Positions 31,824 to 33,826 of a stretch of DNA of 33,826 nt are shown piece after piece. The notes beneath the pieces are model-generated. The model worked only from the letters and a program-made list of their open reading frames with translations. It ran no database searches and was not told the DNA's origin. Origin of the DNA: Segatella hominis. Its GTDB lineage: Bacteria > Bacteroidota > Bacteroidia > Bacteroidales > Bacteroidaceae. The translations under genes and the position numbers were made by a program. The stretch's first letter is position 1. Every line of letters begins with the position of its first letter. Where the stretch lies: assembly GCF_004535825.1 (NCBI RefSeq), contig NZ_SGVY01000043.1, positions 1 through 33,826 on the forward strand, written 5' to 3'.

Positions 31824-33683
31824 ATGACAATAACGCTTAGCATTTTAATCATTACGGTTGCCATGTTTATTTGGGGCAGAGTGAGGGCCGACATCGTAGC
31901 TCTTACCGCTCTGGCAGCACTACTCGTATTCGGAATTCTTACTCCTTCAGAAGCCCTGGCAGGTTTCTCGTCGCCCATCGTCGTCATGATGATAGGCCTT
32001 TTCGTGGTGGGTGGAGCCATCATGCAGACGGGACTTGCCAAGCTCACGGGCAATAAGCTCATGGCCCTTTCGCGCGGCAACGAAACCATTACCTTCCTGC
32101 TGGTGATGCTCGTCACCTCCTTCATCGGAGCCTTCGTGAGCAATACCGGAACCGTGGCGCTCATGATGCCTATTATCGTGAGCTTAGCGGCAGCATCGGG
32201 CATGCAGTCGAGCCGTTTCCTCATGCCCCTGGCCTTTGCGGGCAGTCTCGGAGGAATGCTCACCCTCATCGGTACGCCGCCCAACCTGGTCATCGACGAG
32301 GTACTCACGGAAGCCGGATATCAGCCGCTCGCTTTCTTCTCCTTCTTCCCCGTGGGTCTCATCGTCATCGCCATCGGCATCATCGTGCTCATGCCCCTCA
32401 GCAAGATTTTCCTCAGCAAGAAGCAGAACGGAAAGAAGAAGGACAAGGCGAAATCGCTCGACGACCTGGTGGATGAATACCAACTGCTCGACAATCTGCA
32501 TCGCTACATCGTACCCAGCAAGCGCTATGGGGTGGCAGATGAAAATGGCGGGGTGATGGACATCGTGGGCAAGACGCTCAAGGACCTCAGCATACAGAAG
32601 AAATACGGGGTGAGCATCATCGAAATCAGAAACGAGAAGAAGTCGAAACTCGGACTCGTGAAGGATGTCAACCAGAACATGGCGAAGAGCAGCAGCACGA
32701 TTTCCGTACACGATATTCTCTATATTCTGGGCGATGAGGAGAAGATAGAAAAGTTTGCCCACGACTATGGATTGAGAAAAATGAAGGACGTGAAAATCGA
32801 CTTCTATGACCTCGGACTCACGGAGATAGTCGTGATGCCTACCTCCAATTTCGCAGGCCTGCGCATCGGAGAAGCCAATCTGCGTAAGCGCTTCGGTATC
32901 AACGTGCTGGGTGTGAAGCGAGGAGAGGAATATATCACGGATAATCTGATAGCTGCCAAACTGCATGTGGGCGATATGCTCCTGGTGCAGGGCGAGTGGA
33001 CCAATCTGGCTCATCTCACTTCGGATACTTCCAACTGGGTGGTGCTCGACCAGCCTGAGAAGACTGCCGACAAGGTGCTGCTCGACTATAAGGCTCCTGT
33101 GGCTGCAGCCATCATGCTGCTCATGGTGGCGATGATGGTGTTTGATTTCATCCCTGTGGCTCCGGTTACGGCGGTCATCATAGCCGGTCTGCTCACGGTC
33201 TTTGCAGGCTGTTTCCGTAATGTGGAGGCGGCTTACAAGACCATCAACTGGGAGAGTATCGTGCTGATAGCGGCGATGATGCCGATGTCCACGGCGCTGG
33301 AGAAGACGGGAGCATCGGCGTTGGTTTCGCAGACATTAGTGGCCAGTTTAGGGGCGATGGGACCTACGGCTCTCTTGGCAGGCATCTATTTCACCACCTC
33401 TCTGATGACGATGTTTATCAGCAATACCGCCACGGCTGTGCTGATGGCTCCTATCGCCTTGGTGGCAGCCCAGCAGGTGGGTGTGAGTCCTTATTCCTTC
33501 CTCTTTGCGGTCACCTTGGGAGCCAGCATGTGCTTCGCCTCCCCATTCTCCACGCCGCCTAATGCGCTGGTGATGAAGGCGGGTGGTTACTCGTTTATGG
33601 ACTATGTGAAGGTGGGTCTGCCTCTGCAGATTATCATCGGCGTGGTGATGACTTTCGTCCTGCCGCTGCTGTTTCCTTATTAA
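31824..33683 (+). CDS. SLC13/DASS-type permease with RCK_C domains
   Basis: A 619-residue inner-membrane transporter of the SLC13/DASS (ArsB/NhaD-like) superfamily. Membrane helices occupy about 1-200 and 430-619, arranged as two inverted halves. Each half has the substrate-site pattern: VTSFIGAFVSNTGTVALMMP with TLIGTPPNLVI in the first, and LMTMFISNTATAVLMAPIAL with FSTPPNALVM in the second. Between them lie two TrkA-C (RCK_C) ligand domains, about 215-300 and 305-400. It probably imports sulfate or dicarboxylates with sodium; the substrate is not fixed by sequence. GC content is higher toward the end than in the preceding genes. Confidence 0.9.
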   Translation: MTITLSILIITVAMFIWGRVRADIVALTALAALLVFGILTPSEALAGFSSPIVVMMIGLFVVGGAIMQTGLAKLTGNKLMALSRGNETITFLLVMLVTSFIGAFVSNTGTVALMMPIIVSLAAASGMQSSRFLMPLAFAGSLGGMLTLIGTPPNLVIDEVLTEAGYQPLAFFSFFPVGLIVIAIGIIVLMPLSKIFLSKKQNGKKKDKAKSLDDLVDEYQLLDNLHRYIVPSKRYGVADENGGVMDIVGKTLKDLSIQKKYGVSIIEIRNEKKSKLGLVKDVNQNMAKSSSTISVHDILYILGDEEKIEKFAHDYGLRKMKDVKIDFYDLGLTEIVVMPTSNFAGLRIGEANLRKRFGINVLGVKRGEEYITDNLIAAKLHVGDMLLVQGEWTNLAHLTSDTSNWVVLDQPEKTADKVLLDYKAPVAAAIMLLMVAMMVFDFIPVAPVTAVIIAGLLTVFAGCFRNVEAAYKTINWESIVLIAAMMPMSTALEKTGASALVSQTLVASLGAMGPTALLAGIYFTTSLMTMFISNTATAVLMAPIALVAAQQVGVSPYSFLFAVTLGASMCFASPFSTPPNALVMKAGGYSFMDYVKVGLPLQIIIGVVMTFVLPLLFPY

Positions 33684-33826
33684 CTGGATATACTTTAAAA
33701 TAACCCGTTGGCGGAATTAATTTAGCGCATACTTAACCCTGCCAACCGGTCTGTTGTTTACATAATTAATATATTGCAAGACTGTAAATGCGCTGATTTT
33801 CCCGATGATTCGGGTAAACAGTCCTA
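33684..33826. other. Gene-free end of window
   Basis: No gene is seen. CCGTTGGC (about 33703-33710) can pair with GCCAACCGG (about 33741-33749) with one bulge and a loop of about 30 bases. There is no T-run, so a terminator is not supported. Confidence 0.4.

Overview
The window reads as chromosomal DNA of a Bacteroidetes bacterium, most likely Prevotellaceae (Segatella/Prevotella copri-like). The grounds are the many Bacteroidetes-type promoters (a TTTG or TTG about 19-23 bp upstream of TAnnTTTG), the short 287-residue primary sigma factor, the eukaryote-like GT3 glycogen synthase paired with a GT35 phosphorylase, GldE/GldB-family proteins, NspC polyamine synthesis, and intergenic repeats whose junk translations (VTQISQMTQIF-like) I recall from Prevotella annotations. 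The species is inference.

Layout. 1-71 is the 3' end of a 5S rRNA with its terminator, followed by a dispersed repeat (about 130-450). 547-966 (-) is a small secreted protein. 1098-5420 (+) is a glycogen synthase/phosphorylase pair. 5640-7248 (-) holds prs and a ThiE/TenI-like gene, divergent from nspC (7357-8532). 8724-9354 is a six-tRNA cluster (Gly, Leu, Gly, Leu, Leu, Gly). 9396-13704 (+) holds a hypothetical gene, ssb, gldE, a phosphopantetheinyl transferase and a phytase-like esterase. 14145-14315 is a 56-residue repeat-containing lipoprotein. 14708-18149 holds two radical SAM enzymes (mtaB and a YhcC-like protein) and a GT2 glycosyltransferase. 18343-23065 holds a DUF4861 protein, a GldB-like lipoprotein and dipeptidyl peptidase IV. 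23257-26753 is an accessory-looking segment: a PqqD-like protein (+), an S24/S26 peptidase (-), about 1 kb of 212-bp tandem repeats, an HprK-like kinase (-) and a secreted basic protein (-). 26826-30294 (-) holds rpoD, htrA and a fur-family gene. 30491-31170 (-) holds two short peptide genes with an unusual control region. The window closes with a low-molecular-weight tyrosine phosphatase (-) and an SLC13-type permease (+).

Three things stand out. First, a small-peptide operon (45 and 39 residues; the second ends in a Cys-Ser-Cys-Ala tail) has two matching TTGACYYATATCAA palindromes upstream, 31 bp apart, plus a further palindrome near -41, and a structured 3' region. Second, PqqD, S26 peptidase and HprK-like kinase genes are grouped, a set of families seen around peptide-modification loci, with no obvious precursor beside them. 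Third, short tandem repeats, each with its own unit sequence, start at or overlap the stop codon of at least six unrelated genes on both strands. A separate, larger dispersed repeat family occurs at three loci.
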